This document shows, piece after piece, positions 1 through 8,361 of a DNA stretch of 64,000 bases. Source of the DNA: Limnohabitans sp. 2KL-51 (GTDB taxonomy: Bacteria; Pseudomonadota; Gammaproteobacteria; Burkholderiales; Burkholderiaceae_C); assembly GCF_003063645.1 (NCBI RefSeq), contig NZ_NESJ01000007.1:124001-188000 (forward strand), read 5' to 3'. The notes under the pieces were generated by a model, which was not told the origin of the DNA, searched no databases, and saw only the letters and a program-made list of their open reading frames with translations. Position numbers and translations under genes: made by a program. Positions within the stretch are counted from its first letter, which is position 1; each line of letters begins with the position of its first letter.

Positions 1-938
1 CCTTGGGCCTGATGGCCGGCTTGGGCATTGCTCACGCGCAAGACACATGGCCCGCGCGGCCCATCAAACTGCTGGTGGGCTTTGCGCCCGGTGGCAGCAG
101 CGACATGGTGGCCAGACTGATTGCCACACCCTTGGGTGAGCGACTCGGTCAGCCTGTGGTGGTAGAAAACCGCGCGGGAGCGGGTGGCAACATCGCCGCC
201 GATGCAGTGGCCAAAGCTGCACCGGATGGTTACACGCTGGTGCTGCTGCCCAGTGGTCATTCGAGCAATGCCGCGATGAAAAAGAACCTGCCCTTCGATC
301 CGGTCAATGACTTCGCTTGGGTCTCCACCGTCACCACCTATCCGCTGACTTTGTCGGTCAAGCCAAACTCGCCCATCACCTCGTTCAATGATTTCATCCA
401 GCGCGTGAAAAGCGAACCCAACCGCTACACCTACACCTCGGTGGGCGTGGGCACGGCGATGCACTTGGTTGGCGAATGGCTAATGGCCGAAAGCGGCGGT
501 GTGGCCACACATGTGCCCTTCAAAGGCGGCACGGCGCCGATGATGGAGTTGCTGGCCGGTCGGGTGGACGTGATGATCGACACCATGACCACCACAGCGC
601 CGCTGTTCAAGGACAACCGTGTACGCGTGCTCGCCACCACCGCGCCAGCAGGTCAGAACGCCCTGCCAGGCGTGCCTTCTGTGGCGGACATTTTTCCGGG
701 GGTGGTGTTCGATTCTTGGCTGGGCATCGCGGGCACCAAAGGCACACCGCAAGCGGTCGTCGATCGGCTCAACCGTGAACTCCGTGCTGTGCTTGACCAA
801 CCTGCGGTTAAACAACGCCTCATCGACTGGGGTGGTCGCCCACAGGCCAACACGCCCGTGGAATTTCGCACCCGTGTGGACGGCGAGATCCGCCAACTCA
901 GCCGGATCGTGGCCGATCGCAAGATCGAGGCACAGTGA
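1..938 (+). CDS. Bug-family tripartite tricarboxylate transporter substrate-binding protein (5' end outside window)
   Basis: Periplasmic solute receptor of the TctC/Bug family, which captures carboxylates or related small organic acids for a TctAB-type or orphan system. The reading frame is open from the window edge; the visible part starts in the hydrophobic core of a signal peptide that ends near AHAQ, so the true start lies upstream. Family hallmarks follow: WPxRPIKLLVGFAPGGSSD, the central APDGYTLVL segment and the FVP-like FKGG loop in the second lobe. About 300 residues of mature protein match the usual family size. It converges on the thiolase gene across a strong hairpin. The ligand cannot be read from sequence. 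Confidence 0.9.
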   Translation, partial: LGLMAGLGIAHAQDTWPARPIKLLVGFAPGGSSDMVARLIATPLGERLGQPVVVENRAGAGGNIAADAVAKAAPDGYTLVLLPSGHSSNAAMKKNLPFDPVNDFAWVSTVTTYPLTLSVKPNSPITSFNDFIQRVKSEPNRYTYTSVGVGTAMHLVGEWLMAESGGVATHVPFKGGTAPMMELLAGRVDVMIDTMTTTAPLFKDNRVRVLATTAPAGQNALPGVPSVADIFPGVVFDSWLGIAGTKGTPQAVVDRLNRELRAVLDQPAVKQRLIDWGGRPQANTPVEFRTRVDGEIRQLSRIVADRKIEAQ

Positions 939-970
939 GCCGCGATCTGGCGATCCTGATGCGAGATTGA

Positions 971-997
971 CCCAGCAGCAGTGCACTGCCTGCTGGG
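971..997. terminator. Palindromic hairpin between convergent genes
   Basis: A 13-base left arm CCCAGCAGCAGTG and a 14-base right arm CACTGCCTGCTGGG pair with one bulged base, centred on GTGCAC. It lies between the stop codons of the Bug receptor (plus) and the thiolase (minus). There is no strong T-tract on either side, so it may be a barrier or a weak bidirectional terminator. Confidence 0.5.
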
Positions 998-1003
998 CAA
1001 AAC

Positions 1004-2206
1004 TCACACCCGCTCGATGATCAGCGCAATGCCCTGGCCCACGCCAATGCACATGGTGCACAGCGCGTAGCGGCCAGCGGTCTGCTGCAGGCGGTTGATG
1101 GCCGTGGTGGCCAAACGCGCACCCGATGCACCCAGCGGGTGACCCAAGGCAATCGCACCACCCCAGGCGTTCACGCGGGCATCGTCGTCTTTCAGGCCCA
1201 ACATGCGCATCACCGCCAAGCCTTGTGCGGCAAAGGCTTCGTTCAGTTCGATCACGTCCATGTGATCAATCGTCAAGCCGGTCTGCGCCAACACTTTCAG
1301 CGTGGCGGGCGCCGGGCCAATGCCCATCACGCGAGGCGCGACACCTGCAGTAGCCATGCCCACGACGCGGGCCTTGGGCGTCAAACCATTTTTGGCAGCG
1401 GTGGCTTCATCGGCCAGCAGCAAGGCACAAGCGCCATCGTTCACACCCGAAGCGTTGCCTGCGGTCACGGTGCCGTCGGGGCGCACCACGCCTTTGAGCT
1501 TGGCCAGCGCTTCAAGGCTGGTTTCGCGCGGGTGCTCGTCGGTGTCCACAATGATCGCGTCACCTTTTTTCTGGGGGATGCTCACGCCGACAATTTCGCG
1601 CGCCAGGTGACCTGCTTTGATGGCGGCCACAGCGCGCAGCTGGCTGTTGTAGGCCATCAGGTCTTGCGCTTCGCGCTCGATCTTGTAGTCAGTCGCCACG
1701 TTTTCAGCGGTCTCGGGCATCGAATCCACGCCGTACTGGGCTTTCATCAGCTTGTTGACAAAGCGCCAGCCAATGGTCGTGTCGTACACCGCGTTGTTGC
1801 GGCTGAAGGCGGTTTCGGCTTTGGGCATCACGAACGGGGCGCGGCTCATGCTCTCGACACCGCCCGCGATCATCAAACCAGCTTCACCGGCCTTGATGGC
1901 GCGCGCTGCGGTGCCAATGGCGTCCAGGCCCGAGCCGCAAAGGCGGTTGATGGTGGCGCCGGGCACGTCAATCGGCAAACCGGCCAGCAAACTGGCCATG
2001 TGGGCCACGTTGCGGTTGTCTTCGCCAGCTTGGTTGGCACAGCCATACAGCACGTCGGTCACAGCGGCCCAGTCGACATTAGGGTTGCGGGCCATCAGGG
2101 CACGCAGGGGCACAGCGCCCAAGTCGTCGGTGCGCACACTGCTCAGGGCGCCGCCGTAACGGCCAAAGGGGGTGCGAATCGCGTCGCAAATGTAGGCGTG
2201 GTTCAT
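1004..2206 (-). CDS. pcaF: Thiolase, 3-oxoadipyl-CoA / acetyl-CoA acyltransferase (PcaF type)
   Basis: Type II thiolase of 400 residues that cleaves 3-oxoacyl-CoA with coenzyme A. The N-terminal pattern (RTPFGRYGGALS, then YGCANQAGEDNRNVA) is characteristic of 3-oxoadipyl-CoA thiolases of the beta-ketoadipate and phenylacetate routes. The nucleophile is Cys90 in NRLCGSG; the second active-site elements are GHPLGASGAR and the C-terminal CMCIGVGQG with the acid/base cysteine. The start at 2206 gives MNHAYICDAIRTP, the canonical N-terminus; an in-frame start further upstream would add 19 unconserved residues. No other aromatic-degradation genes are adjacent, so a general acetyl-CoA acetyltransferase role is possible. 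Confidence 0.9.
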   Translation of the reverse strand: MNHAYICDAIRTPFGRYGGALSSVRTDDLGAVPLRALMARNPNVDWAAVTDVLYGCANQAGEDNRNVAHMASLLAGLPIDVPGATINRLCGSGLDAIGTAARAIKAGEAGLMIAGGVESMSRAPFVMPKAETAFSRNNAVYDTTIGWRFVNKLMKAQYGVDSMPETAENVATDYKIEREAQDLMAYNSQLRAVAAIKAGHLAREIVGVSIPQKKGDAIIVDTDEHPRETSLEALAKLKGVVRPDGTVTAGNASGVNDGACALLLADEATAAKNGLTPKARVVGMATAGVAPRVMGIGPAPATLKVLAQTGLTIDHMDVIELNEAFAAQGLAVMRMLGLKDDDARVNAWGGAIALGHPLGASGARLATTAINRLQQTAGRYALCTMCIGVGQGIALIIERV

Positions 2207-2281
2207 GGATATCTCTTGAGGGTGGGGAAGTTGTCTGCGATTAACATGTTGAATGTTGCACACTTAAATTTTATGCCATTG

Positions 2282-2299
2282 ACCGACCGCCTGGTCGGT
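2282..2299. promoter_or_regulatory. Palindromic candidate TetR-type operator
   Basis: Perfect inverted repeat ACCGACC-gcct-GGTCGGT in the 110-base divergent gap between the thiolase and the DUF1841 gene. The GACC/GGTC core with a short spacer resembles operators of TetR-family repressors of acyl-CoA metabolism. No tetR gene is in the window, so the regulator would act in trans. Confidence 0.4.
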
Positions 2300-2316
2300 T
2301 TTATTCTTTCAGAGCC

Positions 2317-2754
2317 ATGCTGATCCAACCCTCACAAGCCGACGTTCGACGTTTTTTTTGCGGCGTTTACGCCAAAGCCCGAACGACGGCGCCGCTCGAA
2401 CCCATGGAAATGCTCGTCAGCCAATGGATCGACGAACACCCCGAATACCACGCCGAACTGGCCGATGTCGATGCTGCGCTGGCCAGCATGCTCAACGACG
2501 ACCCCAACCGGACCAATCCGTTTTTGCACCTCTCAATGCACCTGTCCATCAGCGAGCAATGCAGCATCGACCAACCCCGGGGCATCCGCCAGGCAGTGGA
2601 ATTGCTGACGCACCGGCTCAACTCGCTGCACGACGCGCACCACCGGGCCATGGAATGCCTGGGACGCATGATTTTTGAAAGCCAGCGCTCGGGCCGCATG
2701 CCCGACGGTGAGTCCTACATCGCCTGCGTGCAGCGCAACGCCACCCAAGACTGA
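2317..2754 (+). CDS. DUF1841 family protein
   Basis: Cytosolic 145-residue protein with the DUF1841 pattern: VRRFFCGVYAKA near the N-terminus, HPEYHAEL in the middle, then NPFLHLSMHLSISEQ and the DQPRGI segment, ending with AHHRAMECLGRM and PDGESY. The many conserved histidines suggest a metal or a compact helical fold, but no activity is established for the family. It is a single gene, divergent from the thiolase and ending at a strong terminator shared with the cytochrome gene. Confidence 0.85.
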   Translation: MLIQPSQADVRRFFCGVYAKARTTAPLEPMEMLVSQWIDEHPEYHAELADVDAALASMLNDDPNRTNPFLHLSMHLSISEQCSIDQPRGIRQAVELLTHRLNSLHDAHHRAMECLGRMIFESQRSGRMPDGESYIACVQRNATQD

Positions 2755-2784
2755 GGCGGGGGGCCCCGGAAAAAGGCGAACAGA

Positions 2785-2818
2785 CAACAAAAAACCCGCC
2801 GAAGCGGGTTTTTTGTTG
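2785..2818. terminator. Bidirectional intrinsic terminator
   Basis: Perfect 15-base inverted repeat CAACAAAAAACCCGC / GCGGGTTTTTTGTTG around a CGAA tetraloop. The GC stem is flanked by A6 and T6, so it can terminate both the DUF1841 transcript (plus) and the cytochrome transcript (minus), whose stop codons face each other here. Confidence 0.95.
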
Positions 2819-2833
2819 AGAGAAGTCAAAGCT

Positions 2834-3493
2834 TCAACGTAGGCGGGACTGGGGCACGGTCTTCATGTCCCCCTCCAAAGAGCCGATGTAAGCAGAAATG
2901 GCTTTGAGTTCGGCATTGGAAAACTGCTTTGCAATGCCACCCATTACGCCATTGTTGCGGCCCCAAGTGGCCAGGTTTTCAGTTTTGTAAGACTTGAGCG
3001 CCACATACAAAAAGTCTTTGTGCTGACCCGCCAGCTTGGGGTAGCTCGGGTCGATCGGCTTGCTGAAATTGTCACCGTGGCAGGAAATGCAAGCGCCTTT
3101 TTGCAGCAAGGCAGCGACTTTGGCGTCAGGCGCCTTGGGTGTCTTGGCCACCGGTTCGGTCTTGCCATGCTGTTCGTAGTAGGCGCCCAAATCAGCCATG
3201 TCTTGCTCGCTCAGGCTGGCGGAAATGCCGCGCATGGTGGGGTGCTTGCGTTCGCCTTTTTGGTAGGCGTTGAGAGAGGCCACGATGTACTTGGCGTTTT
3301 GACCAGAGATCATCGGCACGCGGTAGACCTCAGGGAAGCTGGCTTGGTAGCCCTTGATGCCGTGGCAACCAATGCACATGGCGATTTTTTGCTCAGCGGC
3401 TTTGGCATCGCCCTTGATTTCCTGGGCATGGGCGGAGATGGCGGTCACAGAGGCGACAGCCAAGGCAAACATCGAGGTCAACAGCTTATTCAT
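2834..3493 (-). CDS. Diheme cytochrome c (c4/c553 type)
   Basis: Periplasmic electron carrier of 219 residues with a Sec signal peptide ending at AISAHA. Two class I haem domains are visible: CIGCH in the first half and CISCH in the second, each followed by a methionine-containing segment (MRGIS; GVMGGIA) that can supply the axial ligand. The size and double-domain layout fit cytochromes c4, which pass electrons to terminal oxidases. The start at 3493 was preferred because the signal peptide MNKLLTSMFALAV begins there. It is divergent from the MoxR gene and may serve the respiratory chain fed by Sox, but this is inference. Confidence 0.9.
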   Translation of the reverse strand: MNKLLTSMFALAVASVTAISAHAQEIKGDAKAAEQKIAMCIGCHGIKGYQASFPEVYRVPMISGQNAKYIVASLNAYQKGERKHPTMRGISASLSEQDMADLGAYYEQHGKTEPVAKTPKAPDAKVAALLQKGACISCHGDNFSKPIDPSYPKLAGQHKDFLYVALKSYKTENLATWGRNNGVMGGIAKQFSNAELKAISAYIGSLEGDMKTVPQSRLR

Positions 3494-3596
3494 TTTGCTC
3501 ACACAATCCAAACGATTGATAAAAATCAACTGCGGATTATATCGGGCTGGCCCTCATAATCCTGACAAGCTTCATTCCTGTTTCAAAGAACTGTCC

Positions 3597-4442
3597 ATGA
3601 TCAAATTCCAAGGTACCGAAAACTACGTCGCCACCCCCGACCTGATGCTGGCCGTGAACGCCGCCATCACCCTTACACGCCCCCTTTTGGTCAAAGGTGA
3701 GCCCGGCACCGGCAAAACCATGTTGGCCGAAGAAGTGGCCGAGGCTTTGGGCCTGCCCCTGTTGCAGTGGCACATCAAGTCGACCACCAAAGCCCAACAA
3801 GGCCTTTACGAATACGACGCCGTGAGCCGTCTGCGCGACAGCCAGCTGGGCGAAGAAAAGGTCAAGGACATCGAGAACTACATCATCAAGGGCGTGCTCT
3901 GGCAAGCCTTCACGTCCGAGACGCCCGTGGCCATTCTGATCGACGAGATCGACAAGGCGGACATCGAATTCCCAAACGATTTGCTGCGCGAGATCGACCG
4001 CATGGAGTTTTATTGCTACGAAACGCGCCAGCTGATCAAGGCCAAGACCCGCCCGCTGGTGTTCATCACCTCGAACAACGAAAAAGAGTTGCCCGACGCC
4101 TTCTTGCGCCGCTGCTTTTTCCACTACATCAAGTTCCCCGAAGCGGACACCATGCGCCAAATCGTGGATGTGCACTTCCCAACGCTCAAAAAAGACCTGC
4201 TGGCCCTGGCGCTCAAGACCTTTTACGACGTGCGCAGCCTGCCCGGCCTGAAGAAGAAACCCTCCACCAGCGAGCTTCTCGATTGGCTCAAGCTCTTGGT
4301 GGCCGAAGACATCCCGCTCGAAGCCCTGCAAAGTGCAGATCAAAAATTGTCGGTCCCCCCACTGGTGGGCGCTTTGCTCAAAAACGAGCAAGACGTGACC
4401 TTGTTCGAAAAGCTGGTGTTCATGAACCAGCGCAACCGTTGA
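3597..4442 (+). CDS. MoxR family AAA+ ATPase
   Basis: Cytosolic AAA+ ATPase of 281 residues in the MoxR/RavA lineage, which act with VWA-domain partners as chaperones that insert cofactors or mature enzyme complexes. Walker A is GEPGTGKT at residues 34-41, Walker B is ILIDEID at 113-119, followed by sensor-1 (FITSNNEKELPDAFLRRC) with the arginine finger. The open frame extends upstream into the cytochrome promoter, but ATG at 3597 gives the conserved MIKFQGTENY start. It heads a run of closely packed genes that includes a CoxE-like VWA protein at 5316, the expected partner. Confidence 0.93.
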   Translation: MIKFQGTENYVATPDLMLAVNAAITLTRPLLVKGEPGTGKTMLAEEVAEALGLPLLQWHIKSTTKAQQGLYEYDAVSRLRDSQLGEEKVKDIENYIIKGVLWQAFTSETPVAILIDEIDKADIEFPNDLLREIDRMEFYCYETRQLIKAKTRPLVFITSNNEKELPDAFLRRCFFHYIKFPEADTMRQIVDVHFPTLKKDLLALALKTFYDVRSLPGLKKKPSTSELLDWLKLLVAEDIPLEALQSADQKLSVPPLVGALLKNEQDVTLFEKLVFMNQRNR

Positions 4443-4452
4443 ACATGAACCG

Positions 4453-4692
4453 ATGACCTCACCCAACCCTCTCACGGAAGGCATCTCAGATGCCGTGGGC
4501 TTTGTCGGCGGTGCGCTGACCGGTTACTGGGCCGGCAAATGGCTGGGCCTGAATATTTTCAGTGCCGGTTACGACAACGCCAGCATTGGCGGCATTTTGC
4601 TGGTGGGCTTGGGTGGCGGTGCCGGTCTGCACTTGGCGCGCTTTTGGCGCAACAAACAAAAAGCCAAAGACAAGGACAATGACGCATCATGA
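4453..4692 (+). CDS. Small glycine-rich membrane protein, unknown function
   Basis: 79-residue protein with two hydrophobic, glycine-rich stretches (roughly 12-36 and 43-64: GGALTGYWAGKWLG and GGILLVGLGGGAGLHL) and a lysine-rich tail, predicting a small hairpin inner-membrane protein. It begins 10 bases after the MoxR gene and overlaps the acetyltransferase start by ATGA, so it is co-translated. I do not recognise a family. It could be a membrane anchor for the MoxR/VWA pair. Confidence 0.75.
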   Translation: MTSPNPLTEGISDAVGFVGGALTGYWAGKWLGLNIFSAGYDNASIGGILLVGLGGGAGLHLARFWRNKQKAKDKDNDAS

Positions 4693-5300
4693 ATCCTTGG
4701 ATCGCACCCATTTCGCTATCGGGTCAACATGTGCAACTCGTGCCCTTGTCGCACTTGCACCACGATGATCTGGTCCAGGCCGTGCGTGACGGCGACCTTT
4801 GGAACCACTGGTACACCGCCATCCCCACCCCAGAGGGCATGGCGGCCGAAATCACCCGCCGCCAAGACTTGCAGGCCAAGGGCAGCATGTGCCCATTCAC
4901 TGTCATCGACCCAGCCACCGGGCAGGCCGTGGGCATGACCACCTTCATGAACATCGACGCAACGAACCGCAGGGTTGAAATCGGCTCGACCTGGTACCGC
5001 CAATGCGTGCAACGCTCGCCCCTCAACACCGAAGCCAAGCGCTTGCTTTTGGCCCATGCGTTTGAGCAACTGAACTGCATCGCAGTGGAGTTCCGCACGC
5101 ATTTCTTCAACCAGCAAAGCCGCCGCGCCATCGAGCGTTTGGGTGCCAAACTGGACGGCGTGCTGCGCAGCCACCAAATCAACCCCCACCCATTGAGCGC
5201 TGGCGCACTGCGCGACACCTGCGTTTACAGCATCATTGCGAGTGAATGGCCCAATGTCAAAACACACTTGGACTACCAACTCGCACGTGTGCGAGCCTGA
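4689..5300 (+). CDS. GNAT family N-acetyltransferase (RimJ/RimL type)
   Basis: 203-residue acetyltransferase of the RimJ/RimL-like GNAT group, which transfers acetyl from acetyl-CoA to an amine. The pattern SGQHVQLVPLSHLHHDDL at the start, VGMTTFMNID in the beta4 region, EIGSTWY preceding the CoA loop, and the LNCIAVEFRTHFFNQQSRRAIERLGA end-motif are typical. It overlaps the upstream small protein by four bases (ATGA) and lies 15 bases before the VWA gene. Its substrate is unknown; linkage to a MoxR/VWA pair is unusual. Confidence 0.9.
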   Translation: MNPWIAPISLSGQHVQLVPLSHLHHDDLVQAVRDGDLWNHWYTAIPTPEGMAAEITRRQDLQAKGSMCPFTVIDPATGQAVGMTTFMNIDATNRRVEIGSTWYRQCVQRSPLNTEAKRLLLAHAFEQLNCIAVEFRTHFFNQQSRRAIERLGAKLDGVLRSHQINPHPLSAGALRDTCVYSIIASEWPNVKTHLDYQLARVRA

Positions 5301-5315
5301 GGACAGAAAGACGTC

Positions 5316-6500
5316 ATGCTGATCGATTTTTTCTACACCCTGCGTGCAGCCAAACTCCCTGTTTCGGTGCGCGAATATCTGACCTTGCTCGAAGCCCTGC
5401 AGGCCAACGTAGTCGGCCCAGCGTCTGATGCCTGCAGCATCGACGATTTTTACCACCTGGCCCGCACCGTGATGGTCAAGGACGAAAAGCACTTCGACAA
5501 GTTCGACAAGGCTTTCGGCGCTTACTTCAAGGGCGTGGAGATGCTGACCGACTTCACCAAAGAAGTGCCGCTCGAGTGGCTCGAAAAAATCCTGCAAAAG
5601 GAACTCACGCCCGAACAAAAAGCCGCCATCGAGAAGATGGGCTGGGACGAGCTGATGGACACTTTGAAGAAGCGCCTCGAAGAACAAAAAGAGCGCCACG
5701 AGGGCGGCAACAAGTGGATCGGCACGGGCGGCACCTCGCCGTTCGGTAACGGCGGCTACAACCCTCAGGGCATCCGCATTGGCGGCAAAGGAGGCAACAA
5801 AAGTGCCATCAAGGTCTGGGAGCAGCGCGCCTACAAAGACTACGACGACCAGCAGGAGCTGGGCACGCGCAACATCAAAGTGGCGCTGCGCCGCCTGCGC
5901 CGCTTTGCGCGTGAAGGCTCGCAAGACGAATTCGACTTGGACAGCACCATCCGCAAGACCGCGGCCAACGCCGGTTACCTGGACATCCAGATGCGCCCGG
6001 AGCGCCACAACAATGTGAAAGTGCTGCTGCTCATGGACGTAGGCGGGACCATGGACGAGCACATCACGCGGGTCGAAGAAATGTTTTCAGCTGTAAAAGC
6101 CGAATTCAAGCACCTGGATTTTTATTACTTTCACAACTGCGTCTACGACTTCATGTGGAAGAACAATAAGCGCCGTTACGCCGAAAAATTCCCCACCTGG
6201 GACATCCTGCGCAAGTACAACAAGGACTACAAGCTGATCTTCATTGGCGACGCCACCATGAGCCCCTACGAGATTTTACAAAAGGGCGGCAGCGTCGAAT
6301 ACAACAACGAAGAGGCCGGGGCCGAATGGCTGCAACGCCTGACGCACACCTTCCCCAAGTTCGCCTGGATCAACCCAGAGCCCCAAGGCGTTTGGCAATA
6401 CCGCCAGAGCATCTCCATCGTTCAGCAGTTGATGAGCAACCGCATGTTCCCGCTGACCCTCAAAGGGCTGGAAGATACGATGCGTTTGCTGAGCAAATGA
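5316..6500 (+). CDS. CoxE-like VWA domain protein, MoxR partner
   Basis: 394-residue cytosolic protein of the VWA/CoxE-like family. The first half is helical and charged (coiled LMDTLKKRLEEQKERHEGG), followed by a glycine-rich linker and the VWA domain from about residue 235. The MIDAS-like motif reads LLLMDVGGTMDEH, so the usual DxSxS is DxGxT, which is common in this subfamily; later motifs are FKHLDFYYFHNCVY and IFIGDATMSPYEI. With the MoxR ATPase at 3597 it forms the classic ATPase-plus-VWA pair of RavA-ViaA type. Its stop overlaps the tamA start (ATGA), coupling it to outer-membrane assembly genes. Confidence 0.9.
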   Translation: MLIDFFYTLRAAKLPVSVREYLTLLEALQANVVGPASDACSIDDFYHLARTVMVKDEKHFDKFDKAFGAYFKGVEMLTDFTKEVPLEWLEKILQKELTPEQKAAIEKMGWDELMDTLKKRLEEQKERHEGGNKWIGTGGTSPFGNGGYNPQGIRIGGKGGNKSAIKVWEQRAYKDYDDQQELGTRNIKVALRRLRRFAREGSQDEFDLDSTIRKTAANAGYLDIQMRPERHNNVKVLLLMDVGGTMDEHITRVEEMFSAVKAEFKHLDFYYFHNCVYDFMWKNNKRRYAEKFPTWDILRKYNKDYKLIFIGDATMSPYEILQKGGSVEYNNEEAGAEWLQRLTHTFPKFAWINPEPQGVWQYRQSISIVQQLMSNRMFPLTLKGLEDTMRLLSK

Positions 6501-8359
6501 GGCAGCCAGCGCGGCCCGTTGGCTTGCCGCGCACGGCCCTGACCTGGCTCTTGGCTGCACTTGCAGCTCTGGCCCTGGCCCCCTCCTGGGCACTGGCCCA
6601 AACGCCCCAAGCTGATGCGCCAGCCGCACAAAACCAAACACCGACCATCCCCCAAGCCTTCGGTCTGGAAGTGCGCAGCAGCGACGAGGGCATCCGCGAC
6701 TTTTTGACGCAACACCTGGACTTGCAGCGCTACCGCAGCCTGAGCGATCTGGACGAAATGGAGCTGACCCGTTTGCTGCGCGAAGCCGATGTGCAGGCCC
6801 GCGAGCTGTTGGGCACGCTGGGCTTTTTCAAGCCAGCGCTGCGCTGGTCGCACGACAAAAGCGAGCAAAGCGCCAGCACCGGCAGCTTGGGCCAGGTGCT
6901 GGTAGAGGTGGACACTGGCCCTGCCGCGCGCATCTCCGAAGTGCAGTGGCAGTGGCTGGGCGATGTGGCCGATGACCCCGATGCACGTGCTCAGCGGCTA
7001 GCCGTCGAACAGCAATGGGCTTTGCCCGTGGGCGAGACCTTCAGCCAAAACGGCTGGAGCCGGGCCAAAAACCAGGCCCTGAGCCAGCTGCTGGCCGAGC
7101 GTTATCCCTGGGGCCGCATCCTGCACAGCCTGGCCCTGGTGGACGAACCCAACAACCTGGTGCGGCTTTGGCTGACGCTGGAATCTGGCCCGGCGGTGCG
7201 GCTGGGGACCTTGCAAATTTCCGGGGCCGAAAAATACGGCGCCACCCAGGTCGAGCGCCTGGCGCGTTTGCCTGTCGGCCAGATGTACCGTCAAAACGAT
7301 TTGCTCGAAGCCCAGCAGCGCTTGGTCACCAGCGGTTTTTACGATTCGGTGTTTGTCAGCCTGGATGCACAAGGCAACCCGGCACAGCCACCCGTCAAGA
7401 TAGAACTGAAGGAAAGTCTGCGCCAAAAATGGGTGCTGGGCCTGGGCGTGCGAAGTGACAGCGGTGGCCGCGTGAGCGCCGAGCACACGCACCACAGCGT
7501 GCCCGGTTTGCATTGGCGTTCGGTCAGCAAACTTTCTCTGGACAAGGACTTGCAAAGCGCGAGCCTGGACTTGCTGGCACCACCGGACGCTAGCCTCTGG
7601 CGCTGGAACACCTCGGCCAAATTCGACCGCGAAAAACTGTTTGACATCCCCTTGCAAAGCCAACGCTGGCGCGCGGGTCGTACCAAACTGGGTGAAAAAA
7701 TTGACCGCTCTTACTTCGTCCAATACGACTCAGCACGGCTGCAAGGCGGCCTCCAGGCCCAACGCGAATCCATCAGTGCCAACTACGGCTGGACCAGGCG
7801 CCTCTTTGACAGCCTGCCCTTTCCCAGCCGGGGCCTGGGCGTGGGCATCGAGTTGGGCTCGGGTGTGACACTCGGCAGCCAGAGTGAGCCTTATGTGCGC
7901 TGGCTGGTCAAAGGCCTGGGGCTTGTGCCTTTGGGCTCAAGCATGGGCCGCCTGGCTGTGCGCGCCGACATCGGCGGCGTGGTCAGCCGCGACACAACCA
8001 ACCTGCCCGCGACCCAGCTGTTTTGGACAGGCGGCGACAACAGCGTGCGCGGTTACGCCCCCAACAGCATTGGCGTAACCGATGCAACCGGCGTCACCGC
8101 ACCGGGCCGCTACCTGGCCGCGGGCAGCCTGGAATGGCAGCGCCCCATCCGCTACAAGGGGCAAGCCACCGATTGGGAAAGCGCCGTGTTTGTCGATGCG
8201 GGGACGGTGACCAATGACACGGGTCAACTCAAGCCCAAAATCGGCTATGGCCTTGGCGCCCGCTGGCGCAGCCCGGTCGGGCCAGTGCGCATCGACCTGG
8301 CCTATGCGCAAGCGTTACACAAGCTGCGCCTGCACCTGAGTGTAGGTTTCACATTTTGA
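6497..8359 (+). CDS. tamA: Translocation and assembly module outer-membrane subunit TamA (BamA superfamily)
   Basis: 620-residue Omp85-family protein. A signal peptide (LTWLLAALAALALAPSWALA) precedes three POTRA-type domains (about residues 45-300) and a C-terminal 16-strand barrel ending in the aromatic LRLHLSVGFTF, the outer-membrane insertion signal. The barrel carries the Omp85 motifs FWTGGDNSVRGY (the VRGY lid-lock element) and VFVDAGTV. TamA works with TamB to export or transport lipids and assemble autotransporters. The ATG at 6497 overlaps the VWA stop codon; TamB follows immediately. Confidence 0.93.
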   Translation: MRQPARPVGLPRTALTWLLAALAALALAPSWALAQTPQADAPAAQNQTPTIPQAFGLEVRSSDEGIRDFLTQHLDLQRYRSLSDLDEMELTRLLREADVQARELLGTLGFFKPALRWSHDKSEQSASTGSLGQVLVEVDTGPAARISEVQWQWLGDVADDPDARAQRLAVEQQWALPVGETFSQNGWSRAKNQALSQLLAERYPWGRILHSLALVDEPNNLVRLWLTLESGPAVRLGTLQISGAEKYGATQVERLARLPVGQMYRQNDLLEAQQRLVTSGFYDSVFVSLDAQGNPAQPPVKIELKESLRQKWVLGLGVRSDSGGRVSAEHTHHSVPGLHWRSVSKLSLDKDLQSASLDLLAPPDASLWRWNTSAKFDREKLFDIPLQSQRWRAGRTKLGEKIDRSYFVQYDSARLQGGLQAQRESISANYGWTRRLFDSLPFPSRGLGVGIELGSGVTLGSQSEPYVRWLVKGLGLVPLGSSMGRLAVRADIGGVVSRDTTNLPATQLFWTGGDNSVRGYAPNSIGVTDATGVTAPGRYLAAGSLEWQRPIRYKGQATDWESAVFVDAGTVTNDTGQLKPKIGYGLGARWRSPVGPVRIDLAYAQALHKLRLHLSVGFTF

Positions 8360-8361
8360 CG

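Noticed and set aside
4716-6062. Long antisense open frame of 448 codons opposite the acetyltransferase and VWA genes
   Set aside because: It has no recognisable domain; the plus-strand genes have clear family motifs. High GC content produces such shadow frames.
8356-8361. TTG start for tamB overlapping the tamA stop
   Set aside because: The ATG two codons later gives the same protein without two residues and is the more likely start. The TTG cannot be excluded.
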